Positions 46,365-56,343 of a stretch of 64,000 bases of DNA are shown piece after piece. Within the stretch, counting starts at the first letter, position 1, and the number at the start of each line of letters is the position of its first letter. Location: positions 1-64,000 of the IMG/VR virus record IMGVR_UViG_3300022539_000610; one strand, written 5' to 3'. Source of the DNA: a virus. Both the position numbers and the translations under genes were made by a program. Under the pieces are notes generated by a model. The model was not told where the DNA came from, ran no database searches, and worked only from the letters and a program-made list of their open reading frames with translations.

Positions 46365-47272
46365 AACCTGCCCAGAATTTCTTGGAATTGCTCTACTCTA
46401 TTTAAGTCACTATGCCGTTTGCGTACAATAGCCATAGCTTTTACCCTCATTTCCATATAACCTTCTGGGTCGGACAAAACATTCCTTATCTGACTGAATA
46501 CATTGGCTTTTGTGATTGGAACATAGTGGACACCAGCCTCAAGTCCCATCACACCTAATTCTGAAAGTTCCTCCGCTAACATCAATACCCCAGCCGCCGG
46601 AATTTCAAAATATTTTGATACAGGAGCATCTTCAACTCCCTGTAGTCGTATATCATCTCGATAACTCCCACCTGTTGCAATAGCACAATAATATTTGTTG
46701 AGTAATTCAGGATACTTTTTAAATGGAACTCTTGGGAGCATAATTTCTAGTTGCGAAGTTTTGTGATTTTTAATATGCTCCCTTAAAGGGTAATATCTAT
46801 TTATAGAACCAAGCATTAAACACTTCATTATAGGATTGGGAAGAATTTGTAGTTTTGCGTATTTCTCATACGGAAAAAAGAAATAAGGAAAATGTATATA
46901 CTTAGAAACATATTGAGGATAGCCCTTCTTAAATGCTTCAATGCCTGCACCTATAATTACATCAAATCTATCAAACAATATATCCTTATTCTTTTGGCAT
47001 TCTTCACTTGCCCAACAATGTAAATCTTCAAAATAACCAATGAGCTTAACCTTCGAATCAAGTAAGCCTGGGGGTATTCCAGGTCTATTATGGTATGGTA
47101 CCGCATAGATAATTGCTACATCGAGACCATCCAAGTTAGGGGCATCTGTGTACACAATCGGAAACTTATACTGTTTGACCATTCTACTAAACAAGAATTT
47201 ACCCCTCTGGGATTGGACCCCTTTTTCATGGCGTCTCTTATAAAACGTGGGTATTATAATCGCTCCCTTCAT
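46361..47272 (-). CDS. Glycosyltransferase-like protein (GT-B/CgeB type)
   Basis: 303 aa. No N-terminal hallmark, but the C-terminus has PVSKYFEIPAAGVLMLAE followed by GVHYVPI and a final helix (VRKRHSDLNRVEQF), the pattern of CgeB-like GT-B enzymes where the Glu contacts the sugar nucleotide. Likely adds a sugar to the glycan; donor unknown. Confidence 0.65.
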   Translation of the reverse strand: MKGAIIIPTFYKRRHEKGVQSQRGKFLFSRMVKQYKFPIVYTDAPNLDGLDVAIIYAVPYHNRPGIPPGLLDSKVKLIGYFEDLHCWASEECQKNKDILFDRFDVIIGAGIEAFKKGYPQYVSKYIHFPYFFFPYEKYAKLQILPNPIMKCLMLGSINRYYPLREHIKNHKTSQLEIMLPRVPFKKYPELLNKYYCAIATGGSYRDDIRLQGVEDAPVSKYFEIPAAGVLMLAEELSELGVMGLEAGVHYVPITKANVFSQIRNVLSDPEGYMEMRVKAMAIVRKRHSDLNRVEQFQEILGRL

Positions 47273-47988
47273 GGTTTCCTTGCCTTTATTCTCATATAAT
47301 ACCTGGGGGTCTTCAGTCCCATTGTTTCTAACAGCATTAGTACTTTCGTAAATGTATCAGGCAAAGAAGGATGGTGGCCCTCTACTTGAATGTCTTTAAA
47401 CCCAATTGTAGCTAAAACATATTTGATTGCTCTAGCTTCAAGACCCCTCGAATGGTGATACTCACTAAGTTTTTCAAGTGCCCTTTCACTGGTAGATAAA
47501 GTCTTTTTTCTTCTACCAAGAAAAGCCCGTCGAAACTTGAGCCACCAACCAAACCAAGAGTGAAACCGAGCATTTGAATCATTATCAGTAATTAACCAAC
47601 CACCAGGGGCAAGAACTCGATACGCTTCTTGAAGCCCTTGATCCCACCTATACAAATGGTGAAGGACAGAATAAGCAGTCACCACCCCAAATGTATCACC
47701 TGCAAAAGGAAGTTGAAAGCAAGATGCTTGAAGAACCTGTGAGTACCTATGAGCTAAATCAAGCATACCAAAGGAAATATCAACTCCTATCGCCTCTTGG
47801 TAGTGTGAGTGGACTAAATTAAGAATCTTTCCAGTCCCTGTTCCTATATCTAATAGACGAATATTCTTAGGTGCCAATCCATACAGGCACTGTAAAAATC
47901 CTTCATCTATTGGAGCAGTGGTATCATCGTATCGGCCGGCTATCTGGTCATGAAACTCCCGATTAGCCTGTTCAATGCCTTTACGCAA
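47269..47988 (-). CDS. Class I SAM-dependent methyltransferase
   Basis: 239 aa. LLDIGTGTGKILN (near 45) is motif I, GVDISFGMLDLA motif II and VLHHLYRWDQGLQEAYRVLAPGGWL covers motifs post-II/III. Methyltransf_11-like. Probably methylates a sugar or lipid carrier; overlaps neighbours by 4-8 nt. Confidence 0.82.
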   Translation of the reverse strand: MRKGIEQANREFHDQIAGRYDDTTAPIDEGFLQCLYGLAPKNIRLLDIGTGTGKILNLVHSHYQEAIGVDISFGMLDLAHRYSQVLQASCFQLPFAGDTFGVVTAYSVLHHLYRWDQGLQEAYRVLAPGGWLITDNDSNARFHSWFGWWLKFRRAFLGRRKKTLSTSERALEKLSEYHHSRGLEARAIKYVLATIGFKDIQVEGHHPSLPDTFTKVLMLLETMGLKTPRYYMRIKARKP

Positions 47989-48661
47989 ATTGGCACCTGG
48001 TGTTAAACATTAAGTCTACCATCGAAAGATTCTCTACAAACTCCCCTCCCCATAACTGCAGATAGATTGGGTGGACAAAATCCTGATACTGCAACTGTAT
48101 CCCTGCCTTTTTGAAAACTTCCTCATCCATATAACGTTGTGAGCCCTTACCCGTCCCAGTAAGGTAAGTGTCAGCTTTTACCTCCTTAACTATTTGCATT
48201 ATCTTATCTAAGCCAGATCTCTCTATTCCATCACTCAGTTTGGAGGAGAAAACTAATTCTGCTCTTATATCTAACACCTTATTCATAACTCTAATTATCT
48301 CACAATTCAGATCCACTAACTTAGTCCACTCCTTTGCATAGATTTCTCTAAATACATCAATATACTCTGAGTAATATTTTGCCTTCCTATAAGCAAAGTC
48401 AATCGACTTTAAATGCTTCTTCCTCCAATTATCTGTAGTGACAATTTCAACCTCATTAATATTCTTAAAATCACCCTTGCCCAAAACAGGAACAGTTAAC
48501 CATGTTGTTCCATTTGGTGTTTTTATTCTCGTTCTGGTAACGTAACTCTTACCTCGCACAAGCTGAACATCGTCAAAAATAACAAAAACATCTGATAAGG
48601 CCATTTTGTGAAAAAGGCCTACCCAAGGAAGATAATTAGGTTGATGAACGGAAACAATCAT
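47981..48661 (-). CDS. WbqC-like protein
   Basis: 226 aa. SVHQPNYLPWVGLFHKM at the N-terminus and FDDVQLVRGKSYVTRTRIK define the WbqC family, found in O-antigen and capsule clusters with aminosugar genes. The C-terminal GTGKGSQRYMDEEVF also fits. The activity of the family is not firmly established. Confidence 0.85.
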   Translation of the reverse strand: MIVSVHQPNYLPWVGLFHKMALSDVFVIFDDVQLVRGKSYVTRTRIKTPNGTTWLTVPVLGKGDFKNINEVEIVTTDNWRKKHLKSIDFAYRKAKYYSEYIDVFREIYAKEWTKLVDLNCEIIRVMNKVLDIRAELVFSSKLSDGIERSGLDKIMQIVKEVKADTYLTGTGKGSQRYMDEEVFKKAGIQLQYQDFVHPIYLQLWGGEFVENLSMVDLMFNTRCQFA

Positions 48662-49263
48662 TTATAAATAAAAACCGTAAAATCGTTAACTCTATAATCA
48701 TGCCGAAGCACAACCTTGGAACTGAGTACAAAAGCCATATCTAAAACTCGTGAAGGAGCTGCATAATACACACCAGGCATGCGACTTTTACTGGTACGGC
48801 TTAAAAAATTTACCCCCATACCTACTTTACAGACCTCAAACATCTTAGTCAATATAGTCCTTACATAAGAGTGCCAATCCGGGAATTCTAAACCGAACAA
48901 GCCTGAAGCAATCACATAGTCGTACTGTTTCACAGAAAAGCTGAAGATGTCAGAAACTTGAAATTCAAAATCTGGGTACCTTACACTCGCCTCTCTTACC
49001 ATACCTTCAACGATGTCAATTCCAATATACCTTTTAGGCTTTATTTCTTCTCTGTATATATAGCCTGCAAAATCTCCAAATCCACATCCTACGTCCAACA
49101 AAGCACAATTATTTAAATCTCCAATAGATCCTAAAACTTCAAATCTCACAGATTGTGATTCCTTATCACCATAATGTATGGCTTTCAACGTGGGACCATA
49201 AGTTGCAAGGGCTCTCTCAAAAACTTTACGGCGAAATTTCATATTTTCATCTAAAGTATTCAT
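48658..49263 (-). CDS. SAM-dependent methyltransferase
   Basis: 201 aa. LLDVGCGFGDFAG (near 55) motif I, GIDIVEGMVREA motif II, YDYVIASGLFG motif IV. Overlaps the aminotransferase gene as ATGA. Likely modifies a glycan residue. Confidence 0.82.
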   Translation of the reverse strand: MNTLDENMKFRRKVFERALATYGPTLKAIHYGDKESQSVRFEVLGSIGDLNNCALLDVGCGFGDFAGYIYREEIKPKRYIGIDIVEGMVREASVRYPDFEFQVSDIFSFSVKQYDYVIASGLFGLEFPDWHSYVRTILTKMFEVCKVGMGVNFLSRTSKSRMPGVYYAAPSRVLDMAFVLSSKVVLRHDYRVNDFTVFIYK

Positions 49264-50300
49264 AACTCCTCTAACACACTATTAGCAACATACTCAACTT
49301 CACTCAATTTCAATGTCGGGTATATCGGAAGTGAAACCACCTCTCTCATAAGAGCTTCAGTTGATGGAAAGTTCCGACTGTTCAAATCTAACAATCTATG
49401 TAGAGGTTGGTAAACACCATTACCACATTCAATTCCTTTCTTTTTCATTCGATCTTTAAATTTATTAATATCTCCTTTTATCCTTATAGCAAACCTATAG
49501 TAAGCAGGTTGTGCCACATCATCATAAACAGGAAGCAATATTCTTGACTCATTTTTCAACAATTCAACATACCTATTAAAACGAATTCTTCTTGCTGCAA
49601 CAAAGTCATCTAATTTCGTAAGCTGGATAATTCCCATAGCTGCTGCCATATCCGTCATTTGATAACTATAATACATCCTGGTAATCAATTGTCTAATTCT
49701 ATGTATGGTTTCTTTGTCATCAGATGACACCATTCCACCCGTACCAGTTGTTAACATTTTAGTGGCATAAAATGAAAAAATAGACACCTTGCCAAAAGAC
49801 CCCAGTTTCAATCCTCTATACCTACCACCAATACTTGCTGCACAATCTTCTATAACAGCAACCCCAAACTCTGAAAACTTGTCTATTTCCAGCACAGGAT
49901 AACCAAACATGTGGGGAACGATAATAGCTTTACTTTTCTTCGTAATAGCATCTTTAAAACATTCTAAAGAGATATTCATAGTAGAATAGTCCACATCAAC
50001 TACCACCGGTCGTGCTCCCACAAGCATAATGGCATGCAACAAAGAAATACATGTATAGCTAGGCACAATCACATCAAATCTCTCATCTACACCGAGTGCA
50101 ATTAATGAAAGATGTAATGCAGACATTCCAGTATTCACAGCAACAGCGTACTTCCGACTAACATAGCTACACATCTCGTATTCAAATTGGCGAACCTTAC
50201 TGCCCCATCCAAGATATTCACTTTGAATAACAGCCTCAACTGATTCCATTTCAGCTTGGGCTAAAGTAGGACGTGAATGGGGTATTATTTTATCACCCAT
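49260..50300 (-). CDS. DegT/DnrJ/EryC1/StrS-family sugar aminotransferase
   Basis: 346 aa. NTGMSALHLSL (near 78) binds PLP phosphate, VIEDCAASIGG (near 150) holds the PLP-stacking segment, and FSFYATKMLTTGTGGM (near 180) has the Schiff-base Lys. It would transaminate a keto nucleotide sugar, perhaps the product of the Gfo/Idh enzyme. The N-terminal PHSRPTL and C-terminal YPTLKLSEVEYV match the family. Confidence 0.9.
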   Translation of the reverse strand: MGDKIIPHSRPTLAQAEMESVEAVIQSEYLGWGSKVRQFEYEMCSYVSRKYAVAVNTGMSALHLSLIALGVDERFDVIVPSYTCISLLHAIMLVGARPVVVDVDYSTMNISLECFKDAITKKSKAIIVPHMFGYPVLEIDKFSEFGVAVIEDCAASIGGRYRGLKLGSFGKVSIFSFYATKMLTTGTGGMVSSDDKETIHRIRQLITRMYYSYQMTDMAAAMGIIQLTKLDDFVAARRIRFNRYVELLKNESRILLPVYDDVAQPAYYRFAIRIKGDINKFKDRMKKKGIECGNGVYQPLHRLLDLNSRNFPSTEALMREVVSLPIYPTLKLSEVEYVANSVLEEL

Positions 50301-50884
50301 CTAACCACCTCGAAAGCTTCGGCATATCTAATTCCAATTTGCATTCCTCTATTAATTGCTAAACTTCTTATACACTCTTCTGATAAATATCGCTTTCCTT
50401 GCTGAGAACTATAACACAATACGGCCTCTACCTTTTTTACAAGATGCCGTTCCTCAATAGGCACAAATGCTCCAGCATTGAATATATAATTATTGTAAGG
50501 AACCTCATATCCTAAAATGCTCGCTTTTTTAAAGGCCCTAAAACCCTCCTGAGAAACTACTTGATGATCTTGATGTGTATCATAAGTAGATGGTAAGAGA
50601 ACTAAATCTGGCTTGATGTCCTCTTCCAACTTAGTCATATTATCCAATATCTTTTGACGATGAATGGGGAAGTTTCTTACTTCGTATGTAAACAAAATCA
50701 AGTCAGCCCCTAAAACTTTCATAGCCTTCTTTACTTCCTCTCTCAAAATATAATGCGGGGAGCCAGCAGGGAATGAAAACCCCACATAGGTAACTTGGTC
50801 ATTTCTTTCCATAAATTTAAAGATTGTCCCTCCACAGCTAATTTCTCCATCATCAGTATGTGGGGCTAAAACAAGTACCTTCAT
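50285..50884 (-). CDS. PIG-L-family deacetylase
   Basis: 199 aa from ATG 50884 (GGAGTGAG upstream). LAPHTDDGEISCGG (near 7) and THQDHQVV (near 107) carry the His/Asp zinc ligands and catalytic Asp of LmbE/PIG-L enzymes, which deacetylate GlcNAc-type sugars. Its action would expose an amine for further N-acylation or sulfation. Confidence 0.88.
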   Translation of the reverse strand: MKVLVLAPHTDDGEISCGGTIFKFMERNDQVTYVGFSFPAGSPHYILREEVKKAMKVLGADLILFTYEVRNFPIHRQKILDNMTKLEEDIKPDLVLLPSTYDTHQDHQVVSQEGFRAFKKASILGYEVPYNNYIFNAGAFVPIEERHLVKKVEAVLCYSSQQGKRYLSEECIRSLAINRGMQIGIRYAEAFEVVRWVIK

Positions 50885-51432
50885 TTTCTCACTCCATATC
50901 CCAGCCAAAAACAAGAAGATTTTTGTCGGGGAATCTTAATAACTTTATCAAAAGCCACTACTGTTCTATAACGTCGAATGACATCCTTAACTGTTTTGAA
51001 CTTCCTAACATGTCCTCTTCCTCCCGCATTGGGTACAGATAATATAACTAATTTCCCTACTGGTATTGCATTAAGTATAGCAATATCCTGTATGAGATGT
51101 TCAAGAACTTCTAAGATAACAAAAGCATCATATTTAATAAATTCCTTTTGTACCCTCTTATCATAAAGACTTCCCACAGTAAATGTAAATTCAGGAACTG
51201 CCTTTTTAGCTATTCCTACAAGAACTCCAGCAAAATCTATTCCCCAGTAGGTCTTATATTTCTTCGCATGTAAAATTCTAGCCATATGTCCAGGGCCACA
51301 ACCTAAGTCTGCTATAGCAGCACTTGATGGAAGAAGACTTGCCACCATATCATACATCTTTCTCCAGTAAGGATTGAGGGTTAAGTCTTTCGGTATATCA
51401 GCATTATAGTATCCTGGTCCTTCTTCTTTCAT
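50881..51432 (-). CDS. SAM-dependent methyltransferase
   Basis: 183 aa. IADLGCGPGHMAR (near 41) motif I, YWGIDFAGVLVGIA motif II, AFVILEVLEHL motif IV. Ends in a basic tail. ATGA overlap with the PIG-L gene. Confidence 0.82.
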   Translation of the reverse strand: MKEEGPGYYNADIPKDLTLNPYWRKMYDMVASLLPSSAAIADLGCGPGHMARILHAKKYKTYWGIDFAGVLVGIAKKAVPEFTFTVGSLYDKRVQKEFIKYDAFVILEVLEHLIQDIAILNAIPVGKLVILSVPNAGGRGHVRKFKTVKDVIRRYRTVVAFDKVIKIPRQKSSCFWLGYGVRK

Positions 51433-51455
51433 TTCTTATTCGCCTTTGTAAACAT

Positions 51456-52076
51456 TTACCATACGTACCCAAACTTTTCAAGTTCTTCACCCATCCACTT
51501 TTTAGCTATATCAACTTGGTTTTCATCCCATTCTGTCCAGTGAGGAAACCAGAGGTTCTTTGTTAGATGATCATGGGGTAAAGTTATTTCGTTGTACTTC
51601 AGTCCCAACTTTTCTACAAACCAACCAATAGGCCCTTTGATCAAATCTTCGAGCCTAACTATCTCAGAAGGGCATTTAGATATCGTTCTTTGCCCCAGTG
51701 CCCATAGCTTACAAATCTCTGAAAACTGATTTTTGTCTTTCTTGAACCATGGTCTTCCCATTCCAGACCTTACATAGTCTCGTCCATCCCTAACAAGATG
51801 CACTATGGTACAATCAGGATAATCCTCAGTCAAATCTTCTAAATGACAACGAGTACAAACAGAGCACTCGACATAGTGATAGCCTGCGTCTAAGGTAGCT
51901 GTTATCAAATTCAAGCGCCTCTTCTTTACTTCTTTTAAACTTTCAAGATACTTTTTACATATATAATTTTCCTCATGCATATCATGGAAGGCTTGCACTT
52001 CAAACACCTCTCCTAAAGCCGTAGCTAATGATTGTGATCCAGACCTTCCTGAAGAAGCAATGAATATAATTTTCAT
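51456..52076 (-). CDS. PAPS-dependent sulfotransferase
   Basis: 206 aa. 5'-phosphosulfate loop SSGRSGSQSLA (near 8) and 3'-phosphate motif VHLVRDGRDYVRSG (near 92) are both clear. A CSVCTRCH segment lies between. It would transfer sulfate from the PAPS made by CysC to a sugar hydroxyl or amine. Confidence 0.83.
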   Translation of the reverse strand: MKIIFIASSGRSGSQSLATALGEVFEVQAFHDMHEENYICKKYLESLKEVKKRRLNLITATLDAGYHYVECSVCTRCHLEDLTEDYPDCTIVHLVRDGRDYVRSGMGRPWFKKDKNQFSEICKLWALGQRTISKCPSEIVRLEDLIKGPIGWFVEKLGLKYNEITLPHDHLTKNLWFPHWTEWDENQVDIAKKWMGEELEKFGYVW

Positions 52077-52080
52077 ATTT

Positions 52081-53013
52081 CTATTTTCTCCCCCCTTTCT
52101 TCTTTTGTCCTTCTGGCCCTATCTTCTCCATCCTATTCCACTCCACTTGGCCCTCCTCAGAAGCTAAGGCATTTTTGTAATGTTCTTTTATCTCGTAGCC
52201 TGATCCATGGTAGTATTCATCAGGATGTCTAGTATAACCTCCTCGCATTCTCAAACTTTCAAATTTACTTATCTTTGCATACGCACCATCATTCCTTCCT
52301 CGTCTACCTCGACCACTAAGTACCTGCTTGTAGTACTCCTCATATTCGGGATTTGCAAATTCAGCGTCTTGTTCTAAAATACAAGGTTTCCCTAGCTCCA
52401 CATACTTCAAACCTAATTTGCGCAGCCTAATACAGAGGTATGAGTAAATACTTCCTACTTTCTTCCCTGTACCTATACTCCAGGGACTACGATGACCAGT
52501 CAAAAATTGAATATTATACTCATCAACAAGTTCTTTCTTAATAGCTAGGCCCCCACCAAATGGGATGTTCTTTCTCCATTTCTTTTCTACCAGTACACAA
52601 CCACCTCTTTCTGTCTCTAAAGAATTTTCCTTCACAAAGCCCGGCATGCGAAGGACACAAAAAATATAATCAGGACAAACCTCACTACTAACTACGAGCT
52701 TGAAGTTATCGAACCAGCCTTCCATACAGAAATGATCATTACTAAGCACTAACAACCAATTTGCTTTAGGATTCGCCAACTTCCAAGCATCGTTGATAGC
52801 AAGCCCTAAATTATTATAGTGATCTAACACAAGATGATCGACAACATTTGCTGCACGATATTCTTTTAACATTTCGACTGTGCCATCAGTGGAGCCATTA
52901 TCAACCACAATAAACTCATGTTCCCCTCTCGGAGCCCCCTCATGAACAGAGTCAATACAAAATTTAGAAAACTTTTTCCTGTTATAAGTTGTTAAACTTA
53001 TGGATACGAACAT
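52081..53013 (-). CDS. Family 2-type glycosyltransferase
   Basis: 310 aa. SISLTTYNRKKF at the start, VVDNGSTDGT (near 35) and the metal-binding VLSNDHF (near 90) mark a GT-A fold. A basic C-terminal half includes RGRRGRNDG and ends KKKGGRK. Adds a sugar to the growing glycan. Confidence 0.85.
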   Translation of the reverse strand: MFVSISLTTYNRKKFSKFCIDSVHEGAPRGEHEFIVVDNGSTDGTVEMLKEYRAANVVDHLVLDHYNNLGLAINDAWKLANPKANWLLVLSNDHFCMEGWFDNFKLVVSSEVCPDYIFCVLRMPGFVKENSLETERGGCVLVEKKWRKNIPFGGGLAIKKELVDEYNIQFLTGHRSPWSIGTGKKVGSIYSYLCIRLRKLGLKYVELGKPCILEQDAEFANPEYEEYYKQVLSGRGRRGRNDGAYAKISKFESLRMRGGYTRHPDEYYHGSGYEIKEHYKNALASEEGQVEWNRMEKIGPEGQKKKGGRK

Positions 53014-53053
53014 AGCAGCCCCTTACCTCCATCATTGCATCTTTAAATCCCAG

Positions 53054-53671
53054 TCATGGCATTTCAGCCCTCTTAAGAATCTTAGGCCACAAATCCCCTG
53101 CTTTGCCGCACCGACTTCCCAACCAAGTCTTTTGACCTTTTGCAGATTGATCAAGGGTACCAAACTTTTCAACTCTCCAATTATCATGACCAGGTTTCTC
53201 TATTTTCCAATCCTTACCATAATGTGTTTCCATATATTCCTCAAGATGGTTGGGCATTGGATACACGCTACCCAGAAACTTCACTAGTTGAGGTTCCTCA
53301 TACCATCTAACCCTCTCTACAAATTTCAGTCCAGGAGTCGAGCGTGGGAAGGATTCATAATACTCACCATTCTTGCGAAAAAACCACATATTAAGTTTAG
53401 AAAGCCTTCTCCCCCATGCAAAATAACTCCCGGGTCTCTTTATTTTAAAACCACATGTTCGTAAGGATTCATAAAGTTGTATCCGTCGTTTAGCAGAAAC
53501 CTCAATGAAAATCCCCATGTCCACATCTGTATCCCACGGCACAATTGCCTTATTTCTAACATAACCTAGTACAATACCATCTATGACCACCCAGGGAATT
53601 CCAACATTATCAAAAGCAGTTTTACAAGCCGCTAAATCTAATGCTATATTTTGAGACCTCGACTTTTTCAC
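53054..53671 (-). CDS. LicD-family phosphotransferase
   Basis: 205 aa. IDGIVLGYVRNKAIVPWDTDVDMGIF (residues about 29-54; the G..LG.VR...I.WD.DVD pattern) is diagnostic of LicD/fukutin-related proteins, which transfer a phospho-alditol or phosphocholine from a CDP-activated donor to sugars. The cytidylyltransferase at 58.7 kb could make that donor. Confidence 0.85.
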   Translation of the reverse strand: MKKSRSQNIALDLAACKTAFDNVGIPWVVIDGIVLGYVRNKAIVPWDTDVDMGIFIEVSAKRRIQLYESLRTCGFKIKRPGSYFAWGRRLSKLNMWFFRKNGEYYESFPRSTPGLKFVERVRWYEEPQLVKFLGSVYPMPNHLEEYMETHYGKDWKIEKPGHDNWRVEKFGTLDQSAKGQKTWLGSRCGKAGDLWPKILKRAEMP

Positions 53672-54627
53672 AACCCGAACACCTCCTTTAATCGAAGACC
53701 TACAGCCTTTAACCCATGTGTAGTTGCTGCCCAGTCTCTCGTGAGATGTTTTAATTCGATCAAGTTATTCTTAGACATAGATAATAATTTGTCCATAACT
53801 TTAACAAGCTCTTCTTCAGTATTTGCCACTTGTAAGGAGTGACCCCCATATACTTGTTTATATCGTTCCTCACCAAACTTGAAATTGGTTATCACAATAT
53901 CACCTAACGCTGCTGCTTCCAATGCAGCGATACTCCAATCATGCTTATTTACACTGATAGAGGCATTATTTAACGATTCTATGTAAATATCACATTCGTT
54001 CACCCTCTTCAGATTCTCAACCCATCCAACCCCATCTTTAGAAAACCTATATTGCACCTTATTCTTATATCTTTTCATGACCTTGTTTATTATGTATGAA
54101 CCTTTAAGCGTAAGATCTTTCCCACTGCCTCCACTCAAGTCGACCACCTCTTTCCCATGGGCATCTGGAGCACTGGGAAAGTGCCCCACTATCACTTTGC
54201 TGCCCACCGAAAAATCAGGTTCCATATCTCCTATATAAGCAGCCGGAAGCATCCATACCTCATTTCTAGCACCTAATCCAAGCATCTCTGCTGTTTGAAT
54301 AAGAGAAACGCTCATATATCTAAACGCTTTATTTGCCTTTCCAGAGTGCAAACGATACCTAGTTCCCCCATGAAACACCACTCTTTTCTTCCCTGAAAGA
54401 CTAATAGTTAATGGTATTTGCTTTGAATGCATCCACACTATCACATCAGCCCGTTCTACCATTCTCTCAAGTTCTCTACGATTTTTGTATATAATTGCCC
54501 GGCAAGAAGGACTGTACGAGGTAGGCCTTTTAGAAACTGCTTGGGCTTCTACTCCTACTTCATTTAAACACTTAGCAAAGATTGCTCCTACAGCTGCATA
54601 ATCACGAACACTTAAAAATAGCACCAT
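53668..54627 (-). CDS. GT-B glycosyltransferase-like protein
   Basis: 319 aa. VVFHGGTRYRLH (near 83) and, near 235-250, WSIAALEAAALGDIVIT give the GT4-like acceptor/donor layout with the E-x7-E region reduced. ATGA overlap with licD-like gene. Confidence 0.7.
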   Translation of the reverse strand: MVLFLSVRDYAAVGAIFAKCLNEVGVEAQAVSKRPTSYSPSCRAIIYKNRRELERMVERADVIVWMHSKQIPLTISLSGKKRVVFHGGTRYRLHSGKANKAFRYMSVSLIQTAEMLGLGARNEVWMLPAAYIGDMEPDFSVGSKVIVGHFPSAPDAHGKEVVDLSGGSGKDLTLKGSYIINKVMKRYKNKVQYRFSKDGVGWVENLKRVNECDIYIESLNNASISVNKHDWSIAALEAAALGDIVITNFKFGEERYKQVYGGHSLQVANTEEELVKVMDKLLSMSKNNLIELKHLTRDWAATTHGLKAVGLRLKEVFGL

Positions 54628-54648
54628 AGTTGATTCCCTTTAGTCTAT

Positions 54649-55806
54649 TCACACGCTTATTTTAACCTCACTTTTAACCAAATGTTCGCAAATGGCCGCT
54701 TTAACATATTCACACATTGAATTACAGCACCCACTAATTATGTAATGCTTTTTTGTAGGGACGGGCATACGTTTAAACGTCTTAGCCCACCATGAAACCT
54801 TAACCTTATGTGTTATATTTTCTGTAACGGCACCACTAACTCTGAAGAACTCCCCTGGCCGACCAGAGTGCCTCCCAAGTTTTAATAGTCCAGGATCTAT
54901 AAGTTCCATTAGTTGTACTTTAAGACGACCTTTCCCTTTTTTACTCATAACAAAATTCATCATTGTATCCATTACATCAAGTGAAGTAAACGGGACGATT
55001 ATTGCCCCAAACTCATTTTTGATGTCTAAAGAACCAGAAAAATAATTACGAAGCAAATTCCCCACACTCCAATTCCTAAGAAAAGTTTCATCAAAGCGAG
55101 TAGCAGTCACAAATTGGATGTCACTAAGTTTCAATCTCAGATTTTTAACTATATTTTCGATTGTTGCATAGATTAACATCTCACTTACAATACATCGACT
55201 CACTTCACTCCAATGTGCTCCTATGTAATCAAAATCTAATACATCAGCAAAATAATCCCTAGGCCTATCTTGCACACTTACTATACTTTTCTTAGACCAA
55301 TCCATGTAATCTGCAATTTTTAAAAACTCATCGACTTCTGGCTCGATACAAATATAGTAAATTTCTCCCTTTAAACCAAGCTTTTTTATAATACCTGAAA
55401 TAACTCTACTATCATATCCAGAACTATGAGGCATCACATGGACTTTAGAATCATCCCAATATTCCACCAAATAATTACAAATATCCTTGTAGACTCGCCC
55501 GGCCAAAGAGCCCCCGGGCTTAGGGCAGGAAGGGGATTCAAGCATAGTATAAAGCCTAGGATGTAGCTCCGGCAGTACAGCACTGATTTCATTAAACATT
55601 GTAGCTTGGGAATAAGTTTCTACAGAATTTTGATCTAAAGAGCCTTCGAGTACATTTCTTTTAGGCCACCCCGTCCAATTTCTCGAAATGTAGGTTTTAT
55701 TAATTGAGACTTCACCTATACTTTTAGCTGCTTCTTGAATCGACTTAAATACTTCCTGCCCAGCCTTGTAGTGAGCCATTGCATATGGTATCTGAGGTAA
55801 TATCAC
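54649..55806 (-). CDS. Asparagine-synthase-like PP-loop protein
   Basis: 385 aa. MPHSSGYDSRVISGII (near 124) is a PP-loop of the asparagine synthase/N-type ATP pyrophosphatase kind. ICIEPEVDEFLKIAD follows. There is no N-terminal glutaminase Cys. Similar stand-alone domains amidate or amidinate sugar uronates in glycan clusters. Activity here is inferred. Confidence 0.65.
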   Translation of the reverse strand: MILPQIPYAMAHYKAGQEVFKSIQEAAKSIGEVSINKTYISRNWTGWPKRNVLEGSLDQNSVETYSQATMFNEISAVLPELHPRLYTMLESPSCPKPGGSLAGRVYKDICNYLVEYWDDSKVHVMPHSSGYDSRVISGIIKKLGLKGEIYYICIEPEVDEFLKIADYMDWSKKSIVSVQDRPRDYFADVLDFDYIGAHWSEVSRCIVSEMLIYATIENIVKNLRLKLSDIQFVTATRFDETFLRNWSVGNLLRNYFSGSLDIKNEFGAIIVPFTSLDVMDTMMNFVMSKKGKGRLKVQLMELIDPGLLKLGRHSGRPGEFFRVSGAVTENITHKVKVSWWAKTFKRMPVPTKKHYIISGCCNSMCEYVKAAICEHLVKSEVKISV

Positions 55807-56342
55807 TTCAACTCCTTTACAACGAGTTCTCCTGCTCCCCCACTATCGTAGATATCATAGTTTAATTTTGCCTGCTGAAAAACCTCATTTGGAGAATTTC
55901 CAGTAACGTTACATCTTTTTTCTAATTGAGACTTGATTTCATCTGCATCAAGTCTCAAACCAATATCTTTAGCTGGGTTCCCTACGACAACATGAAACGG
56001 TTCTACATTCTTAACAACAACTGCTCCCATACCCACTATAGCAAAGTCCCCTATAGTCACTCCACCCTTAATCAAAGCCCACCAACCAATCCAAACATTG
56101 TCACAAATAACAATGGGCTTTGTTCTTTCATCACAAGCACTACCTATAAGTTTGCTACCATATTTAGTTTGAAGACAAACTCTATAGCTGATCCGACAAT
56201 GTTTACCAATTGTGATGTTCGCTCCAACTGCTCGAAGCCATGAATCAGGGTTTATATAAGTACCAGTTCCAACTCTCACTTTACCACCGTGACGCTCGAA
56301 AATGTACGCTTCAATTGATTTCGGGAATCTACTTTTTCCCAT
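55803..56342 (-). CDS. Hexapeptide-repeat acyltransferase
   Basis: 179 aa. Left-handed beta-helix repeats (VGTGTYINPDSWL, ITIGKHCRIS, IVICDNVWIGWWALIKGGVTIGD) end in VVVGNPAKDIGLR, the signature of sugar O-/N-acetyltransferases. It likely acylates an amino sugar of the glycan. Four-nt overlap with the PP-loop gene. Confidence 0.87.
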   Translation of the reverse strand: MGKSRFPKSIEAYIFERHGGKVRVGTGTYINPDSWLRAVGANITIGKHCRISYRVCLQTKYGSKLIGSACDERTKPIVICDNVWIGWWALIKGGVTIGDFAIVGMGAVVVKNVEPFHVVVGNPAKDIGLRLDADEIKSQLEKRCNVTGNSPNEVFQQAKLNYDIYDSGGAGELVVKELK

Positions 56343-56343
56343 A